DNA from: Coffea arabica
Taxonomy: Eukaryota > Streptophyta > Magnoliopsida > Gentianales > Rubiaceae
Reading direction: 5' to 3'
NCBI RefSeq assembly: GCF_036785885.1
Contig: NC_092323.1
Span: forward strand, 20,716,501-20,780,500
Length of the DNA stretch: 64,000 nucleotides
The notes under the pieces are model-generated. The model was given only the letters and a program-made list of their open reading frames with translations, made no database searches and was not told the origin of the DNA. Below, piece after piece: positions 1 to 9,669 of the stretch (positions within the stretch are counted from its first letter, which is position 1; each line of letters starts with the position of its first letter). Made by a program: the position numbers and the translations under genes.

Positions 1-1208
1 ATTGATAATTTACTTTTCTTTTTGTTTATCAACTCAGTAGTGGCAAAGAGAGTAAATTAAGTTGTTTTCCTAGGTAATTTGTAGTTTGCCTTTTGTTGGA
101 ACTTTATTTTGGTTGGCAATGTCAACCTAGCCAGTTAAAAAATAGCTTAAAAATTTGGGAATAATGTATGAAAAATTTGTATAGCAGATTCAAGGCTGTA
201 TGAATGTCTTGCTGATAAGAGCTAGTAGCTTGTGGCTTTCGGTAAAGCCAGGACTTCTGAAATTGCATGTCATATTTCCTTTGAAAGTCTCTCAATAAAA
301 TTTTAAAATATGGGGATTAAAAGGAATAGGAGGGGCAGGGATGAGGGGTAATGAACAAGGTTGTCTTCTAGAATGCCTATGCTCTGATTTTCTACATTTT
401 CTGCTTGCCCCTACACTATGTGACAAGGTTGAAGTCTTGATGTCACTGCCTACAGAGTGTTGTAGGACATCAATAACTAGGTTGTTTCGACGATGGCGGG
501 TAATGATCAAGGTTGTTTTCATGAATGCCTGTGCTGCTATACTTCATTGTGAAACTCTGTTTCTTTTTGTTTTCCCCCTTTGTGCTTGTGTGTGTGTGTT
601 GTAGGTAGGGGTGAGGAGTAGGTTTTGTTGTTCCATTTTTTAAGTAAATACACCTTCACCTACTAGCTTGAACAACCACAAATCCTGCCATCAATTGCCA
701 ATTATGAGGAGAAAACAGAAAAGCTACAATGTGGATTCTCTCTGTATAAAATACAATTCACTATTTTATGAATGCCATATGCTGGTAATGTGTTCCTACC
801 CAGATTACATTGATTCAAACTCATTAAGTTTAACAAGTTTAGGGATTTATGCATCATGAGGAACGACTTTTGTCATATGTAGGAAGACAAACTTATTTTG
901 TATTGATGCTTAGTTGATTTGTGTTAAATGAATTGCTTATTGTAATGAATATGCTTGCAATATTATAAAGCCACATCTTGAAGTCTATTGATGTCCTACA
1001 CTGTGTAGGGAGTGACCAATTGTTATTGCTTAACAGGTCCCATAAGTTCGTATTTGCATAATTCTTGACATGTTTCTCTTTTTTGGGTGGCAAAGGAGGC
1101 TTCGTTCTTTATTCTGCAATGCATGATACTGATTCCGTTGAATGGAAGATTACCTATTATGTTCTTCTTGATTAGTTCTCAGTCTTTTCCATGGATTTCA
1201 TATTTTAG
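1..1208. other. Non-coding DNA upstream of the VPS51 relic; no exon recognised
   Basis: I see no recognisable coding exon here. Bases about 1-150 resemble 28541-28690 closely enough to be paralogous: both share the run around tttgtagtttgccttttgtt and the following ggttgg-aatg-caacct stretch. The segment is therefore probably an intron or flank of the VPS51-like locus that follows. An imperfect inverted repeat lies at about 440-478 and 981-1015 (arms around gatgtcctaca). AT-rich intronic composition and short chance ORFs are the only other content. Confidence 0.5.
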
Positions 1209-2852
1209 GATTTCCATCAGCTTCTTGATGAAAAACTTGAACTATCATTAAAGTTGAGAGACTTAACTATTCACTAGGTACAAGAAGGATTTCAAGAATT
1301 CTTCAGAAAGCTCAATGAGTGATTCCTTTTTCTTTCAGGCAAGAGTAAGTCAGGTAGCCAAGATCTAAGTTTGACGCAGGGAGTGCGAGGAGAAAAGGTC
1401 CTTCCTGGGATTGTTCTTCTGTTAGCTCAACTATCTCTTTTCATTGGGCGAAGTGCTATCCCAAGAATTACCAAGGTCACTTTCTGTTCTGTGTTTTTAT
1501 TGTGTTTGTTTCTGCATTCTACTAGAGAATATGTAATATCCATTAGATTTTGAAAACTTTCTAAAAAATCCTATCTTTAACGGTGTCAGGAAATAGCTTC
1601 TTCCTTTTCTTCTGGTGGTGCTCGGGGTTATGAGTATGGCCCTGCTTTCATCCCTGTAGTGATTTGTCGCACCTTCCGGGTAGTTGGGAAGAAGTGCTTG
1701 GACCATGTATGGATTTTTGGATCATCTTTGCACTACTTATTCTTGCTCAAAAACTTTCACTTTCTATGTGCAAAATTGTTACATTTGTGTAGTGAAATTT
1801 GGAGGGCTATTAGCCTAGCTCACTAGATTCGAGACTCAAAATCTATCTCATATTATTATTTCAAAGAAGCCAAATTTCTTGTTCTCATTCAAAACTTCAA
1901 TTTCTACATGCAAAAACTCTACTTTTCACATTTGTCTAGTGAATTTTGGAGGGCTATTACCCTAGCTCACTAGATTATGGACACAATCAAATCCTTTGAA
2001 GCCATATCTTGCCTAAGAGAATGGAAGATGGAAGTGGAATCCTTGCTTGAAGTAAATATAAATTTCTGAATCTGATGTAAAAAGTAGCCATTGAGTACTT
2101 TATTTTTTTCTTTCAGTATGTAAGGTTAAGAACTCAAAAGATATCAGTTCTGTTGCGGACAAGGTTTACAACACCAAACTGGGTTAAGGTTAGTTAATTC
2201 CGTAAAATTTTTGCAGTGAATAGTTCAAAATATATACCCTTCATAAGTTTAGCTAATGTTTTGAGCTTCTCCTTTTATGATAGCACAAGGAGCCAAGAGA
2301 GGTTCATATGTTTGTTGATCTGCTGCTTCAAGAGGTAATTTCTTTCATTTTCTAACATGATCTTTCTGTTGTAAACTCTGATTCTTAACATATAAATGTT
2401 TTCTTAAGCTGTGATCAATTTCTGACCTCTTGCAATGTGCATATTTTTTATGAGGGAGAAATGAGAATATAAGATGTTGGAGCTGTCAGAGTGCGTGTGC
2501 GTGAGTGTGTGTTTAGCACAAAAGTTCAAGTCTGAGAAAGTTATTAACTTTCTTCATCTCATTCTTTCGTTGTCATTTTGATAATCAAGGAACTTACTTT
2601 CTTCATTAATCTTGCTATTAGTTCGAAGCCATAAGAGGCGAAGTAAAGCAGATTTTACCTCCAGAACTTAGCCGTAAACATCGTCGTACAGACAGTAACG
2701 GGAGCACCACCACTTCTCGCAGCACTCCTTTGAGAAACGACAGAATGAACCGGTCAAATACCCAAAGGGCCACGAGCCAGCTACTGGAATCCCATCTAGC
2801 AAAATTGTTTAAACAAAAAATGGAGATATTTACGAAAATTGAATTCACACAG
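1209..2852 (+). pseudogene. VPS51: VPS51 (GARP/EARP tethering subunit) 3' part, truncated and with two in-frame stops
   Basis: Five consecutive exons with good splice sites read as the C-terminal half of plant VPS51, a tethering subunit for retrograde endosome-to-trans-Golgi transport. Exons are 1209-1475, 1590-1706, 2117-2188, 2284-2334 and 2622-2852, all joining in phase 0. Diagnostic residues are GEKVLPGIVLLLAQLSLF, QKISVLL, RFTTPNWVK, HKEPREVHMF and SHLAKLFKQK. The first exon holds TAG at 1275-1277 (where a Trp codon is expected) and TGA at 1320-1322. A cryptic acceptor at 1337 could bypass both only by shortening the protein. The expected last exon, starting ESVVTT in relatives from memory, is absent before the retrotransposon remnant at about 3298. 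N-terminal exons would lie left of the window. The family call is from remembered sequence; breakage is seen directly. Confidence 0.75.
1735..1975. repeat. Two diverged direct repeats of about 100 bp in a VPS51 intron
   Basis: Two segments (about 1735-1833 and 1875-1975) share an ordered set of words: caaaaactt, a ttcta-atgcaaaa block, and gagggctatta-cctagctcactagatt. The second copy is diverged at roughly one base in eight. They sit in the intron between the second and third VPS51 exons, so they do not affect the coding call. Origin is unknown; a local duplication is the simplest reading. Confidence 0.7.
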
Positions 2853-3297
2853 GTTTGGTAGGAGTGCTTGTTGCTAGGTAATTTACATTATTCCCCCTGG
2901 TAATATAGCTATTTTTTAGTTCTTTGTAATGATGATGATCCTTGAAGGACATCAAGGACATCAATAAATCAAATTTTCTGACTTTTTGATGGTTTATTAG
3001 AGGATGTAGTTTTATATTGCCAACTTCAATGGCATTTTTTCGTGAAATTTTCTTGTTTGATTGGATGAATATTCTGTCACTGTCTTGAACTTTACTTTTT
3101 TATTTCATTCGATAAAACAATAGTTTGAACTCTAAAGCCATCTTTTTATTACAAAATAAGATGGGTTAATTGATATCCTTTTAGTAAATGTTGCAAAGAT
3201 CTTACTTTTTATAATTAATATTTTAATTTGAATAACAGGATGTTTCCGGGCAAGCCTGAAAATTACGCCGCGCATCGTCGCGGTGTTCTCCTCCTAG
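2853..3297. other. VPS51 3' flank, paralogous to 28767-29828; no last exon
   Basis: Instead of the expected terminal VPS51 exon this stretch holds intron-like DNA that is paralogous to 28767-28950 (around gatgtagtttataattgccaacttcaatg in both) and, at its end, to about 29770-29825 (gggcaagc-tgaaa and gcggtgttctcct in both). The chance ORF starting at 3228 crosses the join into the retrotransposon remnant and is not a gene. Confidence 0.6.
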
Positions 3298-3721
3298 TGG
3301 AAAAGAAACGTACAAAGGCTTGTGAAATGGAATTGGACTTTGAATTGGTGCGGGGACCACTAGAGATAGCATTAGACTTTCTTTTGACTTTAAAAAGGGA
3401 GAAACGTACAGAGGGTTAGTAGTTTTTTAGTTTTTAGAGACAATTTAGTTTTCTTTCTTTCCTTATTGCGTTTTCTTTGGTTCGTATGTACGCCAGAAGT
3501 ATTGTGACAATCTTGCGTGGGTTCTCCTCAATAGGGATGAATTAAATCCCTTTGTCTAGTCGAGGAACAACGGAGGACTTGATTCTACTAAATTTATGAG
3601 ATCGAATTAGTTTTTATTTATTTCCATTATTCACTGGTATTCGTCTATCTTCTGCTTTATGTTCATATGGTTGTTTTATTGTTCGATTATCCAGGGCCCG
3701 GATTCTAGATTAATTCAATAA

Positions 3722-4643
3722 CCTGAAACTATAGCTGGCAATTTGTCCCAAGTCCCAATGGGCTACCCATGCCCAAAGGAACTTTGGGCGGGATGGGTAT
3801 TATAATTTGGTATTGGGTTTAAGTTGGGACACATCCCAACTATACCCATTAATGAATGGGAAAGGATGGGAAATACTTGGGTACCCATTGGGCTCAAATG
3901 GCAAGGGCTCCGTTTGGATTAGCTGTTTTTGGTAGGTGTTTTTGAAATATTTTATTGTAGCAGTGTATATGAAAAATTTTTATTATAAATTTTTTTTGAA
4001 ATATTTGATATATTAATATGGATGGGATGTTTCTTGAGTTATTGTATATTACTGTAACATTGTATTTGAAAAACTTATTTTTTGAAAAAAAAGTCAATCC
4101 AAACGGAATCTTAGATTCAAAAATTATCTTTAACAATTTTTATAGTCATACCAGCGAATATAATCTAGTAGTCTTCCTAGTCATTATCCACAAGAATTTC
4201 CAGCATTTCAATTAGTTTAGACCTGTCATCCTTGGACAATGATAAGGATAAATATTCAACATCCTAAGGACCTTGGCCATCTTGATATATGTTGAAATAT
4301 GGCTGTATATCTATCTTTTCCTTTATTTGTTAATCCAATTTTTGGTGGAAATCTTGAGTATAAAGCACTTGCATGTTTATTTAATAAAACTAAAAGAAAT
4401 TTAATAAATCAAAAATATTAAAATTATATAAAAATAAAAAATGAATTAAAGGAAAAAAAATATGTAGAAAATGGATTTGGGTATTGGGCGGGATCAATCT
4501 AAACCCATCCCAAAATGATCCCGCCCAAGTTAGTCCCAAAACACATATGGGTAAGGTTGGGCCCAAACCCATATGACTCGGTTCCATCTCAAACCCAAGC
4601 AAATCCCGCCCATCCCGCCCATTTTGCCACCTCTACCTGAAAC
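3722..4643. mobile_element. Non-autonomous hAT element, 906 bp, with 8-bp target duplication
   Basis: The element occupies 3730-4635 and is flanked by the identical 8-mer cctgaaac at 3722-3729 and 4636-4643. Its ends are inverted repeats, TATAGCTGGCAA and, read from the right end on the other strand, TAGAGGTGGCAA, with two mismatches in twelve. An 8-bp duplication with TA-starting termini is typical of hAT transposons. Subterminal regions repeat words such as tgggcggga and gggtt-ggac in both orientations, also usual for hAT. No transposase is present. It sits inside the Athila-like left LTR and is younger than it. Confidence 0.88.
3906..4110. mobile_element. Nested MITE-like inverted-repeat element, about 205 bp
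   Basis: Inside the hAT element the ends ggctccgtttggatt (3906-3920) and, on the other strand, gattccgtttggatt (4096-4110) form a near-perfect inverted repeat around an AT-rich centre. I could not find a convincing target duplication, so the superfamily is open. It may instead be a palindromic core that moves with the hAT element. Confidence 0.5.
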
Positions 4644-5259
4644 CAATTAGGGTAGTTAAATCCGTAATTGTTTAATTATTCTAAACTGGTGGCAACTGGC
4701 ATGATTGGATTTGTGTCAGGGAGATAGATAGGCTAACTTAAAGAGACCCTCGTAGCGTGTTGATTGGTTAGAATTAGGCTCTTCTAATTATTCATGCAAT
4801 TAGGGAATTGAACTTCTATGGTCGTACCTAGGGTTGTTTCATGATTAGAGAAATAGTCAACGGTCGTACCTTGGCTATCGACAAATTGAGGAAGAGTTGG
4901 TTGTTTATCGCGTGTATGACAACTATAACTAATTTATCAGATAGTAACTGGAATAATCCTTGCATCTGTGATCGAATTAAGTGAACCATCTCCGAAGTTG
5001 TTTCTTGGCTAGAGTTCGTCCATTATTATTTTTATTGTGATAATTAGTTATTTGAGTTGTAGTTATTTTATTTTATTTCAATTTATTCCAAGTAATTTAT
5101 TTACTCTCATTTTCAAAAACCTCCCATACTTCGGGCTCTAGAAGAAATAAATTATCCCCAGTCCCTGTGGATTCGATCCTGCTTATCACTATCTACAGAA
5201 ATTATATTTTATTTAAACAGGTATTTATTATTGCACAGGTTTGACACCCTGCCAATTTT

Positions 5260-5277
5260 TGGCGCCGTTGCCGGGGA
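5260..5277 (+). other. Primer-binding site complementary to tRNA-Asp
   Basis: TGGCGCCGTTGCCGGGGA directly follows the LTR end after a few bases. It matches the 3' end complement of plant tRNA-Asp, the primer used by Athila/Tat-type Ty3/gypsy elements. This fixes plus-strand orientation for the remnant. Confidence 0.85.
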
Positions 5278-5363
5278 CTGGTGCTAGATTAATTTGTTTC
5301 TTTTTGAGCTCATCTTGTTTTTATTTATTTATTTATTTTTCTCTTATTTTTTGTATATAGTTT

Positions 5364-6420
5364 ATGGCTTCTAACACTCCGTATTTTGGTGATAGACTGG
5401 ATTTTGTTTCCAGGGAAGACAATGAGGCTTGTTTTTTTTGCTAAGTTTGCATATTCAGAGGCACTAAACTCTATTAGAGAAAGAATGGCTGCTGCAACCT
5501 GTAACATTTGTTATGCCAGGGATCATTCAACCGGTATGTGCCCCGAATATTAAGATAATCTGAGTGTCCCACTCAATAATTATGGAGATTTTTCACCCTG
5601 GTCTCAAACGTGGTATAACCCTAATCCAAACGGGTATGATCAAGGATGGTGGGATAACTCCAGTTATAATTATACAACAGGGCCAATGAATTTTCAGCAG
5701 TATGAGTCTCAAGAATCATCATCTATGTCAGGTATGTCTCTTGAAAAAATAGTTGAATCAATAGCTACTAATACATATCAATTCCAACAGGAGACACAAA
5801 TGAGAAATGGGATGATGAAGGATGCAATGAGTAATCTGGCAGATCAAATATGTCTATTGACATCCAGAATAAATCGATTGGCTTCTCAAATTGAAGAATT
5901 GCCCTCGAAAATCATTGTTGATTTTGAAGAAAATGAGAGTGCAATTTGCTTGAATAGTGATGAGGAGATGCAAGAGTGTCAAAATGAGAGATCTACAGAT
6001 GCAGTTGAAAAAGAAGCCGAAAAGGAAGAAATGGAACCCCAACCGCAACCCATTCGAGTGAAAGAATCTAGTGAAGAATCATCAAATGTGGTGACACCAC
6101 CTCCATTCCCTAACCCGCATTTTCTTAACTCTTACTCTATGATTTCTGTTAATGAGATTGATTTTATTATACCGAAAGTTTTTGAGTCTCATAGCAGAAA
6201 TAAGTTAAGAGTAGCTATGGTCAAATATCTTGAACCGTTGAGTGCTCTTGATGGAGGAGTGGATGAAGAATTGAGATCACTGCTTAATTATTTGGCGCCA
6301 TCTACTAGTCCAAGGAAAACCGTAGCTCGTGTGCCCAAGAACTACTCTATTTACGAGGGCTATCAGGACTATATAGAGGATGAAATACTGAAACGAGCCA
6401 CAAGATTTTATCCTCCCTGA
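5364..6420 (+). pseudogene. Degenerate gag-like reading frame of the Athila-like remnant
   Basis: An ATG at 5364 opens a frame (MASNTPYFGDRL) that runs into an extra T in a T8 run near 5432-5439. With that shift set aside, the frame continues through a CxxC..H..C knuckle-like motif (CNICYARDHSTGMC) near 5503-5544. It meets a TAA at 5551-5553 and then stays open from 5554 to the stop at 6418-6420; its clean 244-codon part starts at ATG 5686. That part is Gln/Met-rich, then very acidic (residues about 80-130), and ends with a basic region and FYPP. The tail following it, around gtctagccaaagacgtt and gggaggcaaccc, is a common signature downstream of the gag-like frame in Athila-type plant elements. 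Likely a nucleic-acid-binding capsid relic; not functional. Confidence 0.65.
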
Positions 6421-9096
6421 GCAAACATGATAATGTCTAGCCAAAGACGTTAAAAAAAAGCACTTTTTGGGAGGCAACCCAAATATTGATTTTATTGTTT
6501 TCCATTGTTAAATTCTTTAATTATGTTGTTTCTTATTTAGGTTGTGGTCGGTCTTAATGTTTTCCTCCACTGTGGTCAGGACAGCAATCTTGGCGTGCCC
6601 ATGCGGTGTTTGTGACTCCTGAGGTCAGTGGACGTTTGCCAATTTTGGCATGCCCACGCGGTGTTTATAACTCCTGAGATCAGTGGACGTTTGTCAATCT
6701 TGGCGTGCCCACGCGGTGTTTATAACTCCTGAGATCAGTGGACGTTTACCAATATTGGCGTGCCCACGCGGTGTTTGACGACCCAAAAACTAAAAAAAAA
6801 AAATCAAAAATTCAAAATAAAACATTTTCCGTTTTACACCTATAGTTTTGGTTCTCACAATTCGAATTTTGAAATTTGAGTGTGCAAAAAAAAATTTCCC
6901 AAAAAAAAAACTATTTTTTTTCCTTCTTCTTTCTTTCTTTCTTTCTTTTCTTTCTGTTTTCTTCCGCACTTCCCTTTCCCTTCTCACGCCGCACCCAGAG
7001 CACGCCGCCCCACCTCCCTTGGCTTTCCCATCGCTCGTCCACCTCCACCACTCGCGACGCACAGCTCAGCGCCGCCGTTGGTAGCCCAACCTCCCTGGTG
7101 CCAGGTTTTTCTTATTAATTTTGTGGTCCCTGATTCTGATTTCTTGATGTTGATGGGATTTTGATGCTTGCGATTTCATTGAGTAAATTTGATTGAATTG
7201 CATCTGTGTTACTGGAGCCAGTGCATTGGGTGATGTCCTGCAACTGATTTGCCTAGTCTAATATAACTGTCATTTGTTTAGGCTCTTGGAGTACTGTCTG
7301 GTGTTGTTTGTATCTCTTAGTGGATTCGATTGGCTTTTTTATTTAATTTGCCCCTGTGCATTTACCAGTGGTACTAGCGATGGTAGTTGTTTAACATTTG
7401 TTTATCCTGTGTTATTAGTTGCCCAATTGATCGAGTTGTGACTACTGGGTATTCGTGATTGAGTCGTTTCTGTCCAACCTATGATTGAGTTGTTTTGGAT
7501 AAAGCAGGAGGTGATTTGAGCATTTCTTGGGTTAATTGCTGATTTTGGCAGGTTGAATTGGGTAATTGACTGTCCAAGTGGAGGCGGTTGTTACGATTGT
7601 GGGTCCCATTATGTCTAATTTGCTGTGATTTGTGTCCAATTGTGGGTAATTTGCTTGTTCAATTGGGAGGTGCCTATAACGCTTAAATTTGCTTATTGAA
7701 GTTAGTTGCCTCTGGTTGCCTTGTTTAGGAGCATTTTATCCTTTTGGTTTCCTTTACTAAGCTCTTGGAAGCACGTGTTGCACTTTGGACTGCATTGATT
7801 TTGAAATTGACTATTTTGGGACCACAAGTGCTTATTGATTGCCATTGCTATAAGTGTTGGCGTATTTGTATGTCCTCTGGGTGGTTGAATTGTGCATTTT
7901 ATTCGTTGAGTTGACTTTAAAATTGTTATTGCTTTGAATTTTCGGCTTCCATTATTTGTTGGCAATTGTAGTCTCTTGTTGCTTAGAGTGATATCTAGAG
8001 TCCATGGTGAAGCCACGAATGGCACTAGCTCCAGATGCGAGTTCATCCACAATTTCCACTTGAACCGCCCCTATTTTGATGACTCCAGGGAAGTATCGTC
8101 GCCTCTCTCCTTCCTTCTGCTTTTACATTATCACATTGAGGGCAATGTGTCATTTAGGTGTGGGAGGGAGATCAGTTTGGGTGCTAGTATTTTTAGTTTT
8201 TAGGTTCTAGAGGTTTTTCCTTTGTTTTAGTTTGATATTTATCTCCTTTTCGTTTATTTTCTTTTCTCTTTTTTATTTTCTAGTGGTCAGTTCTTATTTG
8301 AATACCAAGTTTGATGTTGGATTTTTGTCTCTAATTTTGATATTGCCGAGTTTTAGTAATAAAAAAGTATCAAGTTAATGGGGTTGAGTTCAGGAACATC
8401 TCTTTGGTGAATATCAATAATTGCTTAACTTTTCTAATTTTTGGTTAACTTTTCTAGGCACAGGAAATGATTATTGGCATTTTTCATGTGAATTGGTCCA
8501 ATTATTAATTTTAGTTCTCCATGTTTGGAAATTTGAGGCTGGCTACTGTTATTTTTATGTTATTTTTAGTTATTGTGCTATATGATTGTAAATAAGAGGT
8601 GACTGTACTCCGCTAGTTATTACTACTGAGTAACCGGGCTCCTCCATCTATCAAATGTTGGAGTTCGCGTCGAAAGGCTCTAATGGCTAGAAACTAAGTC
8701 TTTTGTTATTATTGAAAAAGAAAAAAATAGCAAAAAAAAAAGAGAGAGAAATAGAAAAGGGTGATAAAAAAATAAAGATTGTGTTAATATGTGCATAAAT
8801 CAGCTTGCCGGTTTGTGATCTTAATGTCGAGATTTTGGTTAATAGTTGGACCATTTGCTGATAAATGTGAGCAACCATTCCTTTTTCTTAGATTAGTTTG
8901 CTTTAAATTGGAGGAGTTGGTGGTTAGGAGGCCAACCGAGGTGGTTTTTCTTTGACCTTAACCTGTAATGCTTGATATATGTTTTTCGGGGTATCTTGGC
9001 AATACGGTAGTTGGAACGATAGTCATTGTCAAAATTTTGGTATTCAAATGTTGTTCTCATGCTTGAGCACAAGCATGATTCAGGTGTGGGGGGAAT
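6421..9096 (+). other. Non-coding internal region of the Athila-like remnant
   Basis: No polymerase domain was found in any frame. It holds the 55-bp tandem repeat (6571-6780), a pyrimidine-rich tract (about 6910-7080) over which several overlapping chance ORFs occur, and at 8125-8180 the cattgagggcaatgtgtcat / aggtgtgggagggag block. That block resembles the untranslated 3' region of Athila-type elements. The purine-rich run at 8709-8790 is low-complexity sequence. Confidence 0.55.
6571..6780 (+). repeat. Tandem repeat, 55-bp period, about four copies
   Basis: The unit reads around cagtggacgttt, ttggc-tgcccacgcggtg and tttataactcctgag. The word cagtggacg recurs at 6626, 6681 and 6736, giving a period of 55 bp. 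An earlier, more diverged copy starts near 6571. It lies in the untranslated internal part of the Athila-like remnant. Confidence 0.9.
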
Positions 9097-9394
9097 TGAT
9101 AGGGTGTTAATTGTTGAGTATTTTATTATTAATTTCCCATTTGTCCTTGCCAAATATTGTTTTAATTATTAATATTTACTTATATTTGGTATCTGGACTT
9201 AATTTCAGGGAATGGAGCAGAAAACTACAAAAAAGGAGGTATTTTCTGGAGAAAATAGAGACTTCTAAATACTCCACGGACCTGGCCCACATTGCTGAGA
9301 AGAACCGGACTTTCATTCCCCTTTTTTGCTGACTAAGAGTCCTCCTACGAAGAGAAAACGTAATACAAGGAATTTGGCAGAGCTTTCTTTTGAG
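9083..9394 (+). repeat. Polypurine tract and right LTR, 5' portion
   Basis: The purine run ggtgtggggggaa (9083-9095) is followed by the LTR start TGATAGGG at 9097. This is the usual PPT/LTR boundary of Athila-type elements. Only about 300 bp of LTR remains before sequence paralogous to 45186 begins. Confidence 0.6.
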
Positions 9395-9669
9395 TACTTG
9401 GACTTACACCATTTCTAGGTAGTTTTTTATTAAGAAAAGAAACTATTTACATCCACAAATTCTCAGATACTAAAAGTAGTTTTAATATCTTGTTTTCTTC
9501 ATGCAGGCCCATTTGCCATAACGTGTTGACTTGCAAATTTTACTCTGCCCTGCTTTTTATTTTTTTAAACCTTTGTTAAATTTTACATAACCACTTACTT
9601 TCAAGAATCTCCTTTGCCAAAACCATTGCCATTACCCTTTAGTTTTTCTTTTAACTCGAAAAGCCCTTT
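9395..9669. other. Segmental-duplication copy 1, left piece, before the LTR array
   Basis: This 275-bp stretch matches about 45183-45468 in order and orientation (for example aaaagtagttttaatatctt and gccattaccctttagttttt in both). It has no gene. It shows that copy 1 and copy 2 were contiguous here before the LTR array inserted at 9669/9670. Confidence 0.85.

Larger units (their letters stand above)
3298..5255 (+). repeat. Left LTR, 3' portion, interrupted by a hAT element
   Basis: This segment runs up to the tRNA-Asp PBS and ends in a CA-type terminus near gacaccctgcca. It is interrupted by the 906-bp hAT element at 3730-4635. Excluding that, about 1.05 kb of LTR remains. Its first bases (gaaaagaaacgta) loosely resemble the last bases of the right LTR fragment (gaagagaaaacgta near 9350). 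That suggests the two fragments are complementary halves of one LTR sequence. Confidence 0.55.
3298..9394 (+). mobile_element. Athila-like Ty3/gypsy LTR retrotransposon remnant, non-autonomous, both LTRs truncated
   Basis: A primer-binding site complementary to tRNA-Asp, a degenerate gag-like frame and a polypurine tract followed by an LTR start identify a plus-strand Ty3/gypsy element of Athila type. About 3.8 kb separates PBS and PPT, with no protease, reverse transcriptase or integrase seen, so it could not move by itself. The left LTR keeps only its 3' part and the right LTR only its 5' part; the two fragments barely overlap, so no LTR-to-LTR age estimate is possible. Left edge is set by where paralogy with 29825 stops, right edge by where paralogy with 45186 begins. 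Both edges are accurate to tens of bases. Confidence 0.7.

Noticed and set aside
3228..3419. 63-codon plus-strand ORF
   Set aside because: It spans the join between VPS51 flank and retrotransposon LTR, so it is accidental.
6848..7164. Overlapping plus-strand and minus-strand ORFs of 78-94 codons
   Set aside because: They follow a pyrimidine-rich low-complexity tract (CTT runs) in the retrotransposon's untranslated part.
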